Part shown: positions 3,875 to 5,314 of the stretch, piece by piece
How the letters are laid out: each line of letters begins with the position of its first letter
Numbering within the stretch: the stretch's first letter is position 1
DNA from: JBBDIO01 sp040880365
GTDB lineage: Bacteria > Chloroflexota > Anaerolineae > Caldilineales > Caldilineaceae
Assembly (NCBI GenBank): GCA_040880365.1
Contig: JBBDIO010000130.1
Span: 1-5,314, forward strand
DNA length: 5,314 nucleotides
Direction of reading: 5' to 3'
Notes under the pieces: model-generated
Database searches by the model: none
Told to the model about the DNA's origin: nothing
The model's input: the letters and a program-made list of their open reading frames with translations, nothing else
Position numbers and translations under genes: made by a program

Positions 3875-5314
3875 GTGAAATGTGAAGCAACTGTAGGGCG
3901 CAAATGGCGGCGTGGACGCCTGTCCAAAGTGGGTACACCCTTTCTGATAGGGCCGCTCCTGCTGGTTTTCCTCGTCGGTTTGTTGAGCGCGTGCGGCGCG
4001 GAACCGGCGGCGGCGCCGGATGCTTATGCCGCCTATCGCCCGGCTGTGAAGCCTGCTTTTCAGGCGGATTTTGACCTGTTGCAAGGCGCACCCCGCTATG
4101 ACCTGACCATAACTATGGATCCGTCGGGCAATTTTATCACGGGTACCGGGCAGATTCTGGTGACCAACTACACGGGTGATTCCTGGCGCACGCTGGTCTT
4201 TCGACTCTATCCCATGCTGGAACAATATGGCACACAGATGACCATTCGCAGTGTATTGCTGGATGGTCAGGCCGCCACCTTTGAATATCTGGCCGAAAAC
4301 ACCGCCATGCGCATCGAGTTGCCTACTGCGTTGCCCAGCGGTGAGGCGCTGCGCGTTCAATTGGCGTGGCGGGTCGAAGTGCCGCGCTGGTCCGATAATC
4401 CCAACGTCTATGCCTTGTTTGGACGCAGCCAGTTTATGACCAGCCTGCCCTTGTTCTACCCGTCACTGGCGGTCTATGAACCGGGCGCGACCGTGGGCAC
4501 GGGCAAGTGGTGGCTGGAAACCGGCAGCGTGCGCGGCGATGCGGCATTCAACCTGACTTCACTGTTTGTGGTGACGGCGACCTTGCCCGCCGACGAGGTG
4601 CCCATCACCAGCGGCGCGCTGATTACTTCGACCCGCTTCACCACCGAAAACGGCGACGCAATGGCCCGCCATGTGTGGGCAACCGGCCCTGTGCGCGAGT
4701 TTTTGTTGCATACCAGCCCCCAATTTTCTTCGGCAACGGTAGAAGCCTACGGCACCCAGGTATCCAGCTATTGGCTGCCGGGGCAGGAGGCCGCCGGGCG
4801 CAATGCCCTGCGCTATGCCGTCGCCGCCCTGCGTATCTTCAGCGATCACTACGGCGAATATCCCTTCACCCACATGCACGTCGCGCCCGCACCCCTTTCG
4901 TTTCGCGGGATGGAATATCCCCAGGTCAATCTGGTGGGCATCGAAGTGTATACGCGCTTTCAGAATTCGATGGAAGTGCTGGTTGCCCACGAAGTGGCGC
5001 ACCAATGGTGGTATCAGCTTGTCCACAACGACCCGGTGAATACGCCGTGGCTGGATGAAGCATTGGCAGAATATTCTGTGAAGCTCTATTACGAAGGGCT
5101 GCGCGGCGACGCAGTGGCGCAACAATTGCAACGGCAGCGCTGGCTGACCCCGGTCACTCTTTGGTTACAGGAGCACAGCCAGGCTCCCATCGACCGCCCG
5201 GTTGCCACCTTTGCCAGTGGTACCGAATATGAAACGGTGGTCTATGGGCGGGGTGCGCTACTCTATGATACCATGCGCACGGTATTGGGCGAACGCGCAT
5301 TTCGGCGTTATCTG
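3875..5314 (+). CDS. M1-family zinc metallopeptidase, predicted lipoprotein (3' end off window)
   Basis: Aminopeptidase-type zinc enzyme, exported and anchored to the outer face of the membrane. From GTG 3875, 480 residues are visible. A Lys/Arg-rich stretch (9-18) and a hydrophobic segment lead to the lipobox LLSAC (36-40), with Cys40 the predicted lipidation site. A short Ala/Pro-rich linker follows, then the M1 N-terminal beta domain from about residue 75. The catalytic part has GMEYP (345-349), equivalent to the GAMEN exopeptidase motif, then HEVAHQWW with zinc ligands His372 and His376 and catalytic Glu373. The third ligand Glu395 lies 18 residues after His376 (HExxH-x18-E, in WLDEALAEY), and VYGRGALL contains Tyr457, the usual transition-state Tyr. 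The frame ends open at the right edge, so the C-terminal part is missing. The start is uncertain: no in-frame ATG precedes the lipobox and no Shine-Dalgarno site is seen. GTG 3875 gives a charged n-region; GTG 3929 gives a shorter signal without charge; GTG 3860 and TTG 3812 are also possible. Confidence 0.9.
   Translation, partial: MKCEATVGRKWRRGRLSKVGTPFLIGPLLLVFLVGLLSACGAEPAAAPDAYAAYRPAVKPAFQADFDLLQGAPRYDLTITMDPSGNFITGTGQILVTNYTGDSWRTLVFRLYPMLEQYGTQMTIRSVLLDGQAATFEYLAENTAMRIELPTALPSGEALRVQLAWRVEVPRWSDNPNVYALFGRSQFMTSLPLFYPSLAVYEPGATVGTGKWWLETGSVRGDAAFNLTSLFVVTATLPADEVPITSGALITSTRFTTENGDAMARHVWATGPVREFLLHTSPQFSSATVEAYGTQVSSYWLPGQEAAGRNALRYAVAALRIFSDHYGEYPFTHMHVAPAPLSFRGMEYPQVNLVGIEVYTRFQNSMEVLVAHEVAHQWWYQLVHNDPVNTPWLDEALAEYSVKLYYEGLRGDAVAQQLQRQRWLTPVTLWLQEHSQAPIDRPVATFASGTEYETVVYGRGALLYDTMRTVLGERAFRRYL

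Noticed and set aside
4907..4921. GMEYP in place of the textbook GAMEN motif in the peptidase, considered as a lost function
   Set aside because: GMEYP-type variants are common in bacterial M1 peptidases and the Glu is retained, so this is not a defect.
4559..5131. Minus-strand open frame (about 190 codons) opposite the peptidase
   Set aside because: The plus-strand frame encodes the M1 zinc motif and flanking conserved segments without interruption; the opposite frame is a shadow.

Overview
The window is moderately GC-rich bacterial DNA with five protein-coding genes, two of them cut by the window edges. No RNA gene, mobile element or CRISPR array was recognised. The gene types suggest Chloroflexota (Anaerolineae-like). 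The nucleotidyltransferase resembles the long mannose-1-phosphate guanylyltransferase proteins of Chloroflexota and Cyanobacteria. The kinase/DUF3090/phosphomutase trio is best known from Actinobacteria. The last gene is a secreted lipoprotein M1 peptidase. The taxonomic placement is an inference from remembered families, not a search result.

Layout: four genes lie on the minus strand and are read from right to left. A histidine-phosphatase-fold 'phosphomutase' (3427 to 2723), a DUF3090 protein with a C-terminal CxxC/HxC motif (2650 to 2099) and an SCO1664-type PI3/4-kinase-like protein (2067 to 1192) form a compact operon with gaps of 72 and 31 bp. After a 139-bp gap with a likely internal promoter comes the N-terminal part of a sugar-phosphate nucleotidyltransferase (1052 to 1, running off the left edge). 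A 447-bp divergent intergenic region (3428-3874) separates these from a plus-strand M1-family metallopeptidase with a lipoprotein signal (about 3875 to beyond 5314).

The central biological point is the trio. It is a conserved set of three proteins (probable kinase, unknown DUF3090, probable phosphomutase) that travel together but have no experimentally established joint function that I know of. All three look intact here, with the expected catalytic residues. The neighbouring nucleotidyltransferase hints at, but does not prove, a link to sugar-phosphate chemistry.

A second theme is short local tandem duplication. Degenerate direct repeats with periods of 11, 12, 14 and 16 bp occur in every intergenic gap longer than 40 bp. 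A 15-bp period has built a disordered pentapeptide-repeat extension at the N-terminus of the kinase. The 11-bp repeats upstream of the peptidase have the period of OmpR/PhoB-type response-regulator boxes.
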